Assembly: GCA_021740905.1 (NCBI GenBank)
Contig: JAIOYV010000009.1
Coordinates: forward strand, 1-64,000
Source of the DNA: Bacteroidales bacterium
Lineage (GTDB): Bacteria; Bacteroidota; Bacteroidia; Bacteroidales; M50B96
Reading direction: 5' to 3'
Length of the DNA stretch: 64,000 nucleotides
Part shown: positions 1-8,193 of the stretch, in pieces
Numbering within the stretch: the stretch's first letter is position 1
Layout: each line of letters opens with the position of its first letter
Position numbers and translations under genes: made by a program
Notes under the pieces: model-generated
The model's database searches: none
What the model saw: the letters and a program-made list of their open reading frames with translations, nothing else
Told to the model about the DNA's origin: nothing

Positions 1-291
1 CGCAATTTGTATCAAAAAACCTGAGATGCCGCCTCAAATCCCTTAAAAATAGCGCGAAGATTGTTTTTTAGGGTGCTCACTATAAGGCTTTGCTGTCAGG
101 CTGTTAGGGCAAAAGTTAAATTCATAAGGAATAGCTGAGCATATCAAGTTTTATCTGATGGAAATAAAAGGCAACGGTACGAACAGGAATTTAATAGCGC
201 GAATTTAAGTAATGATTCTTTTCTTGAACTTGACAAAAAAATAGAAGAACTGGATAAAATTCAAGCAAAGATCAAGAAACAAAAGTCTGAG
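1..291. other. Left-edge region, no complete gene
   Basis: No convincing gene is seen in the first 138 bases. From position 139 the reading frame of the following coiled-coil gene is already open, with charged, coil-like residues from about 181, but it has no in-frame ATG. An ATG at 158 in another frame starts a peptide that stops after about 16 codons. The 5' part of the next gene is therefore either started at a non-ATG codon or damaged by a frameshift. Confidence 0.5.
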
Positions 292-1215
292 TTGGAAAAT
301 AAACAGATTGAGATAAACAATAACCTAAGTTATCTCCTCGAAAAGGAAAAGAGACTTACCCAAATGGAAGAAACCATACAAACAAAAGAAAGGAACATTG
401 AAAAGATAAAAAATCAACAAAAGCGGATCAAAGCATTTGGATATCTGAGCATTGCGGCATCTTTTTTCATTATCCTCATTTTCATAGTTTTTACAAATGG
501 TGCAGTCCATAAAATTTATGAATATAGAATAACCAAAATGGAAGGTACAGTTGTTGCTAAAAACAATGAAATAAATAGGTTGCTAAGTGAAATAGACTCA
601 TTAAATACCGAGATTTCATCAGCAGGACATGAAATATCCAATTTAGAATCAGAAAGAAGTAACCTCTATAAAACTTTATCAAGTAAAGATGAAAAAATTA
701 CATCTTTAAACAATGAAATATCAAATTTAAAAGCCTCTCATCAAAAAAATGTAAGTCAGTTAAATACAGCACTAAAAGTATCTAAAGGTGAAATAGCCAA
801 TACTTCATCAACAGCTAAAGTTTCAAAATTTGAGAATAAAGCCATAGTGTATAATCATGATGATTTGCAAATTGTAGACATCTTTTGGCATGATAGAAAT
901 TACAGCATTGATCCAATTAATGCGATTGAGAAAATATCTTACAAAAATAACACCAATAGAACAATCACAGGAGTAAGTATAGAGTATGAAATAATTAATT
1001 CAAGTGGTAAGACTCTGGACTCTGGAGTAAAAAGTACAAAAAGATATACAACACGGACAAAGAGATATGCAGATGTATATGATGAACATACTTATGGAGG
1101 ATTCGGTTTACCTCCTTCAAAAACTCAATATATTGATATTGGCTATTTCCCGAGTTTTGAATTATCGCAAAAGATTATTTTAAAAATAACCGAAGTATAT
1201 TTTAATGAAAAGTAA
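292..1215 (+). CDS. Membrane-anchored coiled-coil protein, function unknown, start uncertain
   Basis: The 307-residue product is not recognised. It has a charged N-terminal coiled coil (residues 1-47), one hydrophobic membrane segment (about 48-70), then a second coiled coil rich in Glu, Asn, Ser and Leu (about 75-155). The C-terminal 130 residues look like a beta-rich domain, with a stretch around IEKISYKNNTNRTITGVSIE that resembles domains seen in extracellular or periplasmic proteins. The listed start is a TTG. The frame stays open upstream to 139 with coil-like residues but no ATG, so the true N-terminus is probably longer, or the gene has lost its start by a frameshift. It is AT-rich compared with dnaE2 next door and is followed by another orphan gene, which suggests acquired DNA. 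No function is proposed. Confidence 0.6.
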   Translation: MENKQIEINNNLSYLLEKEKRLTQMEETIQTKERNIEKIKNQQKRIKAFGYLSIAASFFIILIFIVFTNGAVHKIYEYRITKMEGTVVAKNNEINRLLSEIDSLNTEISSAGHEISNLESERSNLYKTLSSKDEKITSLNNEISNLKASHQKNVSQLNTALKVSKGEIANTSSTAKVSKFENKAIVYNHDDLQIVDIFWHDRNYSIDPINAIEKISYKNNTNRTITGVSIEYEIINSSGKTLDSGVKSTKRYTTRTKRYADVYDEHTYGGFGLPPSKTQYIDIGYFPSFELSQKIILKITEVYFNEK

Positions 1216-1287
1216 AAATCAATAAAGTTATAACCATTTTATCATGCCATACCATACCCTACCATACTGATATTGATTTAATTTGAA

Positions 1288-2418
1288 ATGGGAAAATCTA
1301 ATCTTCAAATACTACACAAGGACAATCTTGAGCGATTCGCCGAACTATATCAAGCTGTTTATCTACTGCGTGATTTTATGAATCATTTTATTGATGGGCA
1401 ATTCTTTTATCTGTATCCATTTTATGGTCAATTACGAGCAATATTAACCGATAAGTCAAGAGGAAAATTACCATTGCTTTTTGATATCACTGAAAAAACG
1501 GATTATAGTTTAGATGTATTTTATTGGTTACCTAAAGATACGGGTAGTGATAATGGTTTAACATACGGATTTACTGATCCTCAATTATCATTTTATAAAC
1601 CATCAGTTGATTTTAAGAAAATTCATTTAAAGGAATATATTGAAAAAGTTGAGTTCTTACAAGTTGATGATTTAAAATTTACACATGAGAAATTTATTGA
1701 ATTTATTGCTAATAACCTGGGTGGGGCACATTATTCACCGTTTATGGAATTATATAAGTATAAATTAAAATCATTCACTCATTTTAATTTAGTTGGTTAC
1801 AGTAAAAAGTTTGGTGAGGCTATAACTTTGAAAACAATTGATTTTATCAAGAAATTTACAGATATGGCCATAGGTTTTGGCTTTATTTTATATAAAACTA
1901 AAAATAAAATAAAGCTACTTGATCTAAACTTGCCAAACACACCAATGTCGGTTAAATTGTTTCTAAACCATGATAATACACTTCAGTTGAATCTGATTGA
2001 TTACTTCGGGGTGGTGATTAATTTAACAAGCAGGTATAAAATAAAACGAAACGAATACAATGTCATTTACCTTTCCTTTACAATTGATAGTCGTATGAAA
2101 GGTAGAATTAAGTTGTTCGTTAATAATAGGCTGTACATATCATATTTTGGATCATCTTTTCTGATAATCAATGAGTTTCACAGCTATAATCGACAAATAT
2201 TAACTGATTCTAAAAAATACGAAATTGGATTTACCTTTTTTGAGGTCTACAATGAGGTATGGAAGTCAACAATTAGAAAATCATACATTGATGATAAAAT
2301 TGAAGAATGGCATCAAAACACTTCATTCATGGTTTTTAAGGATGGTGAATATTTAACAGCAAAACCATTTGAAAGAAATTTGACAATTATTGGTTCTCCA
2401 TCATTTATTAATATCTAA
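1288..2418 (+). CDS. Hypothetical protein, 376 aa
   Basis: The family is not recognised. The protein has no signal peptide or membrane segment. The N-terminal half (residues 1-190) looks mostly helical and aromatic-rich. The second half, from about residue 215, contains alternating beta-strand patterns (LQLNLIDYFGVVINL, then VIYLSFTIDS and GRIKLFVNNRLYIS) that recall a jelly-roll or LamG-like sandwich, although this is only a visual impression. The gene starts at an ATG 72 bases after the coiled-coil gene and lies on the same strand, so the two may be co-transcribed. It is very AT-rich and ends 34 bases from the end of the convergent polymerase gene. This composition and the lack of a recognisable family suggest horizontal transfer. 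Confidence 0.65.
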   Translation: MGKSNLQILHKDNLERFAELYQAVYLLRDFMNHFIDGQFFYLYPFYGQLRAILTDKSRGKLPLLFDITEKTDYSLDVFYWLPKDTGSDNGLTYGFTDPQLSFYKPSVDFKKIHLKEYIEKVEFLQVDDLKFTHEKFIEFIANNLGGAHYSPFMELYKYKLKSFTHFNLVGYSKKFGEAITLKTIDFIKKFTDMAIGFGFILYKTKNKIKLLDLNLPNTPMSVKLFLNHDNTLQLNLIDYFGVVINLTSRYKIKRNEYNVIYLSFTIDSRMKGRIKLFVNNRLYISYFGSSFLIINEFHSYNRQILTDSKKYEIGFTFFEVYNEVWKSTIRKSYIDDKIEEWHQNTSFMVFKDGEYLTAKPFERNLTIIGSPSFINI

Positions 2419-2452
2419 TAAGTATTGTGTTCAAAAATTGAATATACTTTTC

Positions 2453-5395
2453 CTACACATACCTCGGATCCTTCACAATAGGCAACTTCGCCAGTTTTTC
2501 GGCAGTGAGGCTGGGGAAACCAAATTCTTCAGTCACGGTGCCGAGGAGGAGGTACACGCCATAGCCTTTGAAAGGATAGTATTTGAGACTGTCGGGGAAA
2601 TGCACCGAATCGAAAAACTCGCCGGTGTCGTCGATGAAAGTGCCGAAGTACATGAGTTCCTTTTTGATGGTGCGCACATATTTTATGGTCACCAGCTGGC
2701 CCACCATGCGCACCTTCTTGCCAATGTGGGCTGATAGTTCGCAGGCTTTTATTTCGCCCCGGAAAGGGGTTTGCAGCAAATCGAATTGGCTCATGCTCAC
2801 CGGGAATTCCAGCAGTTCAATCTCATCGAAGGCATCTTCCACCGGTGTGTGTTCGAGCACAGGTAACTTGAATTGCCGGACCGGTGGCACAAACAACATG
2901 TTGGGGCTGATGGCCTTCTCCTTTTTGTTCATCATGGTATGCACCTCCCACAGCAGCACCGCCTTCGATTTTCCGGTAAAACGAAAAGCCCCGATGCGGA
3001 TGAGGATGGTCATTTGCTCCAGTCCCGTGTCGATGCGGCTCAGGAAATCTTCCATCGAAAGAAAAGGGCCGTTGCGTTTCTGTTCTTCCTCGATGGCCTT
3101 GCCCACCTTGCTTTCGAGGTTTTGCAGGTGGATAAACCCCACGTAAATATCTCTGTCGATAATGCGGGTGAGGTAGTGGCTGTGGTTCACGCAGGGCAGG
3201 TTGATGGTGGCCCCCCAGCGTTTGGCCTCGTTGAAATATACCCAGGTGCGATAAAAGCCACCAAAATTATTGATTACGGCCACCATAAATTCACGAGGAT
3301 AATAGGCTTTCAGGTAGAGGCTCTGAAAGCTTTCCACAGCGTAGGAGGCCGAGTGGGCTTTCGAGAAAGAGTATCCGGCAAAGGATTCGATTTGCCGCCA
3401 CACCTCGTTGGTAATGGCATCGGAGTAACCATACGATTTGCAATTGGAGAAAAATTTATTCTGAATACGATCAAACTCCTTTTTCGAGCGGTGTTTGCCG
3501 CTCATGGCCCGGCGCAGCACATCGGCATCGGCCAGGTCGAGGCCCGCAAAATGATGGCAAATTTTCAGTACATCTTCCTGGTACACCATCACCCCGTAGG
3601 TTTCCTGTAATTGCTCCTTCATCACCGGGTGGATGTATTCAAAAGAGTCGGGCTTGTGAAAACGCTGGATGTAGGCCCGCATCATACCCGATTTGGCCAC
3701 CCCTGGGCGGATGATGGAACTGGCCGCCACTAAGCTCAGGTAGTTGTCGCATTTAAGTTTTTGCAGAAGGCCGCGCATGGCAGGGCTTTCGATGTAAAAG
3801 CAACCGTTGGTTTCGGCCTTGCGAAGTTGCTCTTTCACCCGCTTGTCCTCTTTAAATAGTTTCACCTGGTGCACGTCGATGGATAGCCCGCAATTTTCAC
3901 GGACAATTTCTGCCGCATCCTTGATATGCCCAATGCCCCGCTGACTGAGGATGTCGAGCTTTTCGAAGCCAATATCTTCGGCCACGTACATGTCCCATTG
4001 GGTAGTGGGAAAACCTTTGGGCGGCATGTCGAGTGAAGTGTAGCAGGTGATGGGTTCTTCGGAAATGAGTATGCCCCCTGCGTGGATGCTACGGATGTTG
4101 GGAAATCCGCTCATGCGCCGGCCCAGCCGCACAATGGTATGGCTGATTTCGTTGTCGTTCAGAGGATCTTCGGGGTAATCCACCATCCTATCCATTTCTT
4201 CTTTCGGAAGGCCATGTACTTTGCCCAATTCACGGATGATGGAACTTCCTTTAAAAGTGGGGGTCATGCCGAGAAGGGCGGTGTGTTTGCGGCCATAGCG
4301 TTTAAAGATATAGTCGATCACGTCGTCGCGCTCTTTCCATGAATAGTCGATGTCGAAGTCGGGCGGACTGGTACGTTTGGGGTTGAGGAAGCGCTCGAAA
4401 TACAAATCGAGTTCGATGGGATCGACATCGGTAATTTTCAGGCAATAAGCCACCACCGAATTGGCGCCACTTCCCCGTCCCACATGGTAGAATCCCCGCG
4501 ACATGGAATATCGGATGACATCCCAGGTAATGAGAAAATACGCCGAAAACCCAAGCCTGTCGATAATCTCCAACTCGTGCAACACCCGCTTTGTGGCCAC
4601 TTTATCGTTTTTTCCATAGCGGTAGAGCAAGCCATCGAAGGCCAGTTTATGGAGCAGGATTTTATCGTCGTAGCGGCTGCCGGTAAAAGTCTGTTTGTTT
4701 TTTATGCTTTTGAAGTTGAACTCGAAGGAGCAATCATCCAATAACTTTTCGGTATTTTCGATGATCTGTGGGAAATCGCGGTACATGTCCAGCAAGCGAT
4801 CGATGGGCAAAATGCGCTCAGCGGGGTCAGCTAATTGGGAATCATCGACTTTGCTCAACACCACATTAGTATCAATAGCCCGGAGATTGCGGTGCAGTTC
4901 GATGCTTTCGTCGTCGGAAAAGGTGACGGGCTGCCAAACGAGTAACTTGTTCTGCCGGTGGCGAAATTCGGTGGACAACAGTTTCCGAAGCTCGCCCGGC
5001 CTCACCCCAATGTATTCGTTGTCGCGAAGCTCCTCTCCTTCCCTACTGCCCAAAGGGTACACCATATACGCATCCGAAAAAGCCGGGGGGATGTCGGGCA
5101 GGGGGCGGTTGTTCAGGTTGTGGTACGACAGGAATTCGTTCAACTCGCGGAAGCCTGCATTGTTGCGGGCTAAACCAGTGTAAAGCTGCCTGCCTTTGCG
5201 GTGAAAATCGATACCCACAATAGGCTTGATGCCTTCCTCCTTGCATTGTTTTACAAAATCGAGGCAGCCCATGGTGTTGTTGATGTCGGTGAGCGCCATG
5301 GCCGGGATGCCAGACTTCTTGGCACTCTCCACGAGCTGGTCGATGGAGAGGGTGCCGTAGCGGAGGCTGTAGTATGAGCGGGTGTTTAGGTACAT
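2453..5395 (-). CDS. dnaE2: Alternative DNA polymerase III alpha subunit (DnaE2/ImuC-like)
   Basis: This C-family DNA polymerase is 980 residues, shorter than the replicative DnaE (about 1,160). Visible domains are PHP (1-200), palm and fingers (about 280-580, with GRGSGA at 307-312), a helix-hairpin-helix region near 780-805, and a C-terminal OB fold (about 893-960). The catalytic aspartates are intact: D346 and D348 in PPDFDID, and D481 in KLDILSQRG. The PHP metal-binding residues are degenerate: the usual HxH is replaced by NTR at residues 4-6, and the usual TDH reads TDI at 36-38. QFDLL at 870-874, just before the OB fold, fits a beta-clamp binding motif. It belongs with dinB and the S24 regulator as a damage-inducible translesion set, a grouping known in Bacteroidota. 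The housekeeping dnaE is not in this window. The DnaE2 label rests on context and length. Confidence 0.88.
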   Translation of the reverse strand: MYLNTRSYYSLRYGTLSIDQLVESAKKSGIPAMALTDINNTMGCLDFVKQCKEEGIKPIVGIDFHRKGRQLYTGLARNNAGFRELNEFLSYHNLNNRPLPDIPPAFSDAYMVYPLGSREGEELRDNEYIGVRPGELRKLLSTEFRHRQNKLLVWQPVTFSDDESIELHRNLRAIDTNVVLSKVDDSQLADPAERILPIDRLLDMYRDFPQIIENTEKLLDDCSFEFNFKSIKNKQTFTGSRYDDKILLHKLAFDGLLYRYGKNDKVATKRVLHELEIIDRLGFSAYFLITWDVIRYSMSRGFYHVGRGSGANSVVAYCLKITDVDPIELDLYFERFLNPKRTSPPDFDIDYSWKERDDVIDYIFKRYGRKHTALLGMTPTFKGSSIIRELGKVHGLPKEEMDRMVDYPEDPLNDNEISHTIVRLGRRMSGFPNIRSIHAGGILISEEPITCYTSLDMPPKGFPTTQWDMYVAEDIGFEKLDILSQRGIGHIKDAAEIVRENCGLSIDVHQVKLFKEDKRVKEQLRKAETNGCFYIESPAMRGLLQKLKCDNYLSLVAASSIIRPGVAKSGMMRAYIQRFHKPDSFEYIHPVMKEQLQETYGVMVYQEDVLKICHHFAGLDLADADVLRRAMSGKHRSKKEFDRIQNKFFSNCKSYGYSDAITNEVWRQIESFAGYSFSKAHSASYAVESFQSLYLKAYYPREFMVAVINNFGGFYRTWVYFNEAKRWGATINLPCVNHSHYLTRIIDRDIYVGFIHLQNLESKVGKAIEEEQKRNGPFLSMEDFLSRIDTGLEQMTILIRIGAFRFTGKSKAVLLWEVHTMMNKKEKAISPNMLFVPPVRQFKLPVLEHTPVEDAFDEIELLEFPVSMSQFDLLQTPFRGEIKACELSAHIGKKVRMVGQLVTIKYVRTIKKELMYFGTFIDDTGEFFDSVHFPDSLKYYPFKGYGVYLLLGTVTEEFGFPSLTAEKLAKLPIVKDPRYV

Positions 5396-5426
5396 TATGT
5401 GTGTATTAGATTAGTGTTTCCCCGAT

Positions 5427-5542
5427 ATGCCATATCTCTCTGATGCTCTATATCCCTGGTATACGCCATACCCCCCGGATACGCTGTGCCCTCGGATACG
5501 CCATACCACCCGGATATGCCATACCCCCCGGACACGCCATGC
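5427..5542. repeat. Degenerate ~18-19 bp tandem repeats
   Basis: About six imperfect copies of a GGATACGCCATACCACCC-like unit follow the start of the polymerase gene. They create spurious short ORFs rich in Pro, Thr and Arg in several frames. The function is unknown. The array lies where the dnaE2 promoter would be expected. Confidence 0.7.
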
Positions 5543-5562
5543 CACCCGGATAAATCCGGGTG
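5543..5562. repeat. Perfect hairpin CACCCGGAT-AA-ATCCGGGTG
   Basis: An inverted repeat with 9-base arms and a 2-base spacer closes the tandem array upstream of dnaE2. It could form a cruciform or an RNA hairpin. No T-tract follows it, so it is not a typical terminator. Confidence 0.7.
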
Positions 5563-5681
5563 TTGTCTCAACCTATTCGTTAAGTACGATAAGCTCTGTG
5601 ATATCCCCGGAAAACCGGTGGTTCGCTGAATCCTATTCATGTTGTTTGATTTTGTTTCCGGTCAAAAGATTACGATGTGTT

Positions 5682-5730
5682 GCGGCGCAGGGAAAGGCAG
5701 GGATTTTAAATACCTGATTTCGTGCGCCGC
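5682..5730. repeat. 49-bp intergenic repeat, copy 1
   Basis: This element is bounded by the inverted ends GCGGCGCA and TGCGCCGC. A second copy of exactly the same length lies at 5909-5957. The two agree except for about eight bases before the right arm. It looks like a small palindromic intergenic element of the REP type. Confidence 0.75.
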
Positions 5731-5845
5731 ATAATAGTTGTGTCCACTATACCCCGAGTTTCACTTGAGGTTAATCAAATTTTACCAGTCTGAGAAATCA
5801 TGCCGGAATTATGAAAATAGCCAAAGCCGGCTGTTTCTTCGGAAG

Positions 5846-5868
5846 CCCCTCCTTGTTTTAAGGAGGGG
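5846..5868. repeat. CCCCTCCTT hairpin repeat
   Basis: The 9-base arms CCCCTCCTT and AAGGAGGGG surround a GTTTT loop and are followed by GGTTGGGGTGGATAAAA. A diverged relative with the same downstream tail is found at 56889-56926, so this is a dispersed intergenic family. Confidence 0.7.
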
Positions 5869-5908
5869 TTGGGGTGGATAAAAAAATACAATCAAAGAAC
5901 AGGGTATT

Positions 5909-5957
5909 GCGGCGCAGGGAAAGGCAGGGATTTTAAATATCAACCTTCGTGCGCCGC
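5909..5957. repeat. 49-bp intergenic repeat, copy 2
   Basis: This is the second copy of the element at 5682-5730, in the same orientation and 227 bases away, with identical GCGGCGCA and TGCGCCGC ends. The two copies flank the CCCCTCCTT hairpin. Confidence 0.75.
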
Positions 5958-5991
5958 TATTGCGTTTCGCATTCCTACCCCCGGATAAATC

Positions 5992-6007
5992 CCCCGAAAA
6001 ATCGGGG
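5992..6007. repeat. CCCCGA-AAAA-TCGGGG hairpin
   Basis: A short perfect inverted repeat with 6-base arms and a 4-base loop, one more element in the repeat-filled gap between dnaE2 and the toxin-antitoxin pair. Apart from these repeats, 5396-6098 holds nothing recognisable as a gene. Confidence 0.6.
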
Positions 6008-6098
6008 CAGGCTGGGGGATGCCGATATTTTTCTCTTACGGAGGAATCTACCAAAACAAAACAACCTATACGTACTGATGCTTTTAAAATTAATGTCG

Positions 6099-6106
6099 TA
6101 CCTTTG
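6099..6106 (+). promoter_or_regulatory. Bacteroidota -7 box for the toxin-antitoxin operon
   Basis: TACCTTTG matches the Bacteroidota -7 consensus TAnnTTTG and lies 17 bases before the antitoxin ATG. No good TTTG -33 box is seen at the right distance. Confidence 0.5.
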
Positions 6107-6123
6107 AAGAAAGATTTATTACT

Positions 6124-6378
6124 ATGCAAAATACTATTATTACAATTGACCCTGAAATCCAAAGTGGCCAGGCTGTTTTCACTGGAACAAGAGTTCCTGT
6201 AAAATCCTTTATAGATTATATTACGACAGGCGAAAGCATTGAGGCATACCTTGATGATTACCCTTATGTTACAAGAAAACAAATACAAGATTTGATCTCC
6301 CTTCTTTATAACTTGTTCCAGAAAACAACTGATACTATTCTCTATGAAAATATTGATAGACGAGAATTTGCCAGTTAA
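6124..6378 (+). CDS. DUF433 family antitoxin
   Basis: This 84-residue protein has the hallmark DUF433 sequence: ITIDPEIQSGQAVFTGTRVP near the N-terminus, then a winged-helix-like C-terminal part with ESIEAYLDDYPYVTRKQI. DUF433 proteins are DNA-binding antitoxin candidates usually paired with a PIN-like DUF5615 protein, and that partner overlaps this gene by 35 bases. By analogy the protein binds the operon promoter and neutralises the partner. The pair sits between dinB and dnaE2 and reads opposite to both, so it appears to be an insertion into the mutagenesis cassette. The family call is confident; the toxin-antitoxin activity is inferred. Confidence 0.85.
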   Translation: MQNTIITIDPEIQSGQAVFTGTRVPVKSFIDYITTGESIEAYLDDYPYVTRKQIQDLISLLYNLFQKTTDTILYENIDRREFAS

Positions 6379-6664
6379 ACTGAAGAGCAGCTTTTGGGAC
6401 CATAACATATTCACTGTTCGTGATATGAAATGGGATAGCTTTAAAAATGGAAAGCTTCTCAGTAGTGCTATTGCAAATGGTTTTGATATCTTGATGACTT
6501 CGGACAAGAATTTACAGTACCAACAAAATTTTAATAAGCTTGATATTGCACTCATTGTATTCAATGTTAAGTTGTTGAAATGGCAATTTATCGAACCTCT
6601 AATACCCAAAGCCAAAGAGGTTATACTTCAGGTTGAAAAAGGTAAGATTTATATTATTGAATAG
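6344..6664 (+). CDS. DUF5615 PIN-like protein, probable toxin
   Basis: This 106-residue protein opens with MKILIDENLP, the signature of the PIN-like DUF5615 family. Acidic residues suited to metal binding follow: D6, E7, and D52 in the segment DILMTSDKN. PIN-fold proteins are usually metal-dependent RNases. The start overlaps the end of the DUF433 gene by 35 bases, typical of translational coupling in toxin-antitoxin operons. The TAG stop at 6662-6664 directly abuts the stop codon of the convergent dinB gene (6665-6667), leaving no intergenic base, so transcription terminators for both genes would have to lie inside the opposite gene. Confidence 0.8.
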   Translation: MKILIDENLPVKLKSSFWDHNIFTVRDMKWDSFKNGKLLSSAIANGFDILMTSDKNLQYQQNFNKLDIALIVFNVKLLKWQFIEPLIPKAKEVILQVEKGKIYIIE

Positions 6665-7870
6665 CTAACTTGTATCCATCAATTCAGGAACTCGTACCCT
6701 CCCCCGCAACCCCACGGCTCGGCAGACGGCCTTTTGCCCGTAACGCAGGCGTAGCTTGTCGAGGGCGAGGTAGAGGTTGACGGATTCGGGGGTATCCTCG
6801 AACAGGTTGAGTTGCTGAAAACCGTATTCGAGCTTGCTGAAACGTACGCCTATCAAGCGTATGAGCATCCTGCGGGTGTACAGTTTGTTGAACAGTTCTT
6901 TCACGATTTCGAGGAGGGTGTGGTCGAAGGAGGTGTAGGGGATGTTTTTTTGCATGGTGTGGGTGTCGAAATTTGAGTAGCGGATTTTGACCGTGACGCA
7001 GGCCGTGAGCTTGTGTTGCTTGCGCAGTTGAAAGGCCAGCTTTTCGACCATGCTGACAAGGATTTCGTTCATGCGCTTGATGTCGATGGTGTCTTTCTCG
7101 AAGGTGGTTTCGGTGCCCAGCGACTTTTGCTCGTAATAGGGCACGATGGGCGTGTGGTCGATGCCGTTGGCCTTTTTCCAGATCATGATGCCGTTTTTAC
7201 CCATGAGGCGTTCCATCATTTCGGGGGGGATTTCGCTCAGAGTCCTTATTGTGGAAATGCCCATGGATCGCAGCAACTGGAATGCCTTGCTGCCCAACAT
7301 GGGTATTTTTTTTATTGACAAGGGAAAAAGGAAAGGTTGCACTTGCTCCTGATTGACGTGCAACAATCCGTTGGGTTTGGCCTCGCCAGTGGCGATTTTC
7401 GATACGGTTTTGTTTACCGACAGGCCAAAGGATATTGGCAACCCGGTGTTTTTGATGATGCGCTCGCGCAGTTCGGTGGTCCATTTAAAGGAACCGAAAA
7501 AGCGGTCCATACCGGTGATGTCGATGTAGTGCTCGTCGATGGAGGCCTTCTCGAAAAGGGGGGCGCGCTCAGCAATTATCTCGGTGACGGTTTTCGAGTA
7601 GCGGCTGTAGTTGTCCATGTCGCCGCGCACCACGATGGCATGGCTGCACAGGCGCAGGGCCATTTTCATGGGCATGGCCGAACTTACGCCGTACTGCCGC
7701 GCCTCGTAGCTGCAACTGGCCACCACTCCCCGGTCGGATGTGCCGCCAATAAGTACGGGTTTACCCACGAGCTTGCTGTTCTGCAACCGCTCCACCGACA
7801 CGAAAAAGGTGTCGAGGTCGAGGTGCACGATGGTGCGGTTTGTTGTGGATGGTAGTATTGTCCCTCTCAT
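6665..7870 (-). CDS. dinB: DNA polymerase IV (Y-family)
   Basis: A 401-residue translesion polymerase. The palm carries HLDLDTFFVSVE with D18, and SIDEHYID with D112 and E113, so all catalytic carboxylates are present; this separates it from the inactive ImuB relatives. The finger and little-finger regions follow. QLNLF at 353-357 is a good beta-clamp binding motif. The protein bypasses DNA lesions at stalled forks, with reduced fidelity. It is on the same strand as the alternative alpha subunit and probably formed one operon with it before the toxin-antitoxin pair and repeats came between them. The autocleavable regulator at 10400 is the likely controller, and the clamp itself is encoded at 48181. 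Confidence 0.93.
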   Translation of the reverse strand: MRGTILPSTTNRTIVHLDLDTFFVSVERLQNSKLVGKPVLIGGTSDRGVVASCSYEARQYGVSSAMPMKMALRLCSHAIVVRGDMDNYSRYSKTVTEIIAERAPLFEKASIDEHYIDITGMDRFFGSFKWTTELRERIIKNTGLPISFGLSVNKTVSKIATGEAKPNGLLHVNQEQVQPFLFPLSIKKIPMLGSKAFQLLRSMGISTIRTLSEIPPEMMERLMGKNGIMIWKKANGIDHTPIVPYYEQKSLGTETTFEKDTIDIKRMNEILVSMVEKLAFQLRKQHKLTACVTVKIRYSNFDTHTMQKNIPYTSFDHTLLEIVKELFNKLYTRRMLIRLIGVRFSKLEYGFQQLNLFEDTPESVNLYLALDKLRLRYGQKAVCRAVGLRGRVRVPELMDTS

Positions 7871-7980
7871 AAATGATTATTTATTATTTATTAATGATTA
7901 ATGATTAATGGTGGATGACGAGCATGGCCTGGCACGGAAGGCACGGATTGCAAAGCCGCACCAGCGTGGGGGTAGTTAAA

Positions 7981-8120
7981 CCTGACAGCGTCCAAAGGAC
8001 CTGTCAGCGTTTACAACTTATCCGGTCAAATCCCAATGACGCTGTCATGTCCTTTGGACGATGACAGGTCTGCCTCCCCCAATGACGCTGTCATGTCCTT
8101 CGGACGATGACAGGTCTGCC
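7981..8120. repeat. Three copies of a CTGTCAT-hairpin repeat
   Basis: Two direct copies of a 43-bp element (8032-8074 and 8078-8120) differ at one loop base. Each folds on itself, CTGTCAT pairing with ATGACAG and GTCC with GGAC. A shorter related hairpin with arms CTGACAG and CTGTCAG lies at 7982-8008. They fill the gap between dinB and the restriction-modification operon. Confidence 0.75.
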
Positions 8121-8146
8121 CATCCCAACATTATTTCAAATAAAAA

Positions 8147-8193
8147 TTTGTACGGTTCAAACATTTATAATAATTTTGATTATTATTTAATCA
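8147..8193 (+). promoter_or_regulatory. Putative promoter with overlapping dyad
   Basis: TTTG (8147-8150), 20 bases, then TAATTTTG (8171-8178) is a good match to the Bacteroidota promoter. The dyad TGATTA-N5-TAATCA (8177-8193) overlaps the expected transcription start and could be an operator. A transcript from here would have a 230-base leader before the methyltransferase. The region 8194-8351 holds nothing else that is recognisable. Confidence 0.4.

Noticed and set aside
2390-5183. Several plus-strand ORFs up to 245 codons antisense to the polymerase gene
   Set aside because: They are shadows of the GC-richer dnaE2 coding sequence, have no recognisable domains, and the minus-strand frame has intact catalytic motifs.
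5427-5717. Short ORFs on both strands in the repeat region
   Set aside because: They are produced by the tandem repeat and its hairpin and have no protein-like features.
5809-6615. 268-codon minus-strand ORF antisense to the toxin-antitoxin pair
   Set aside because: It runs through two intergenic repeats and a better-supported plus-strand pair; its sequence has no domain.
7981-8120. CRISPR-like repeat pair
   Set aside because: The repeats are nearly adjacent (a 3-base gap), are self-palindromic, and number only two or three.
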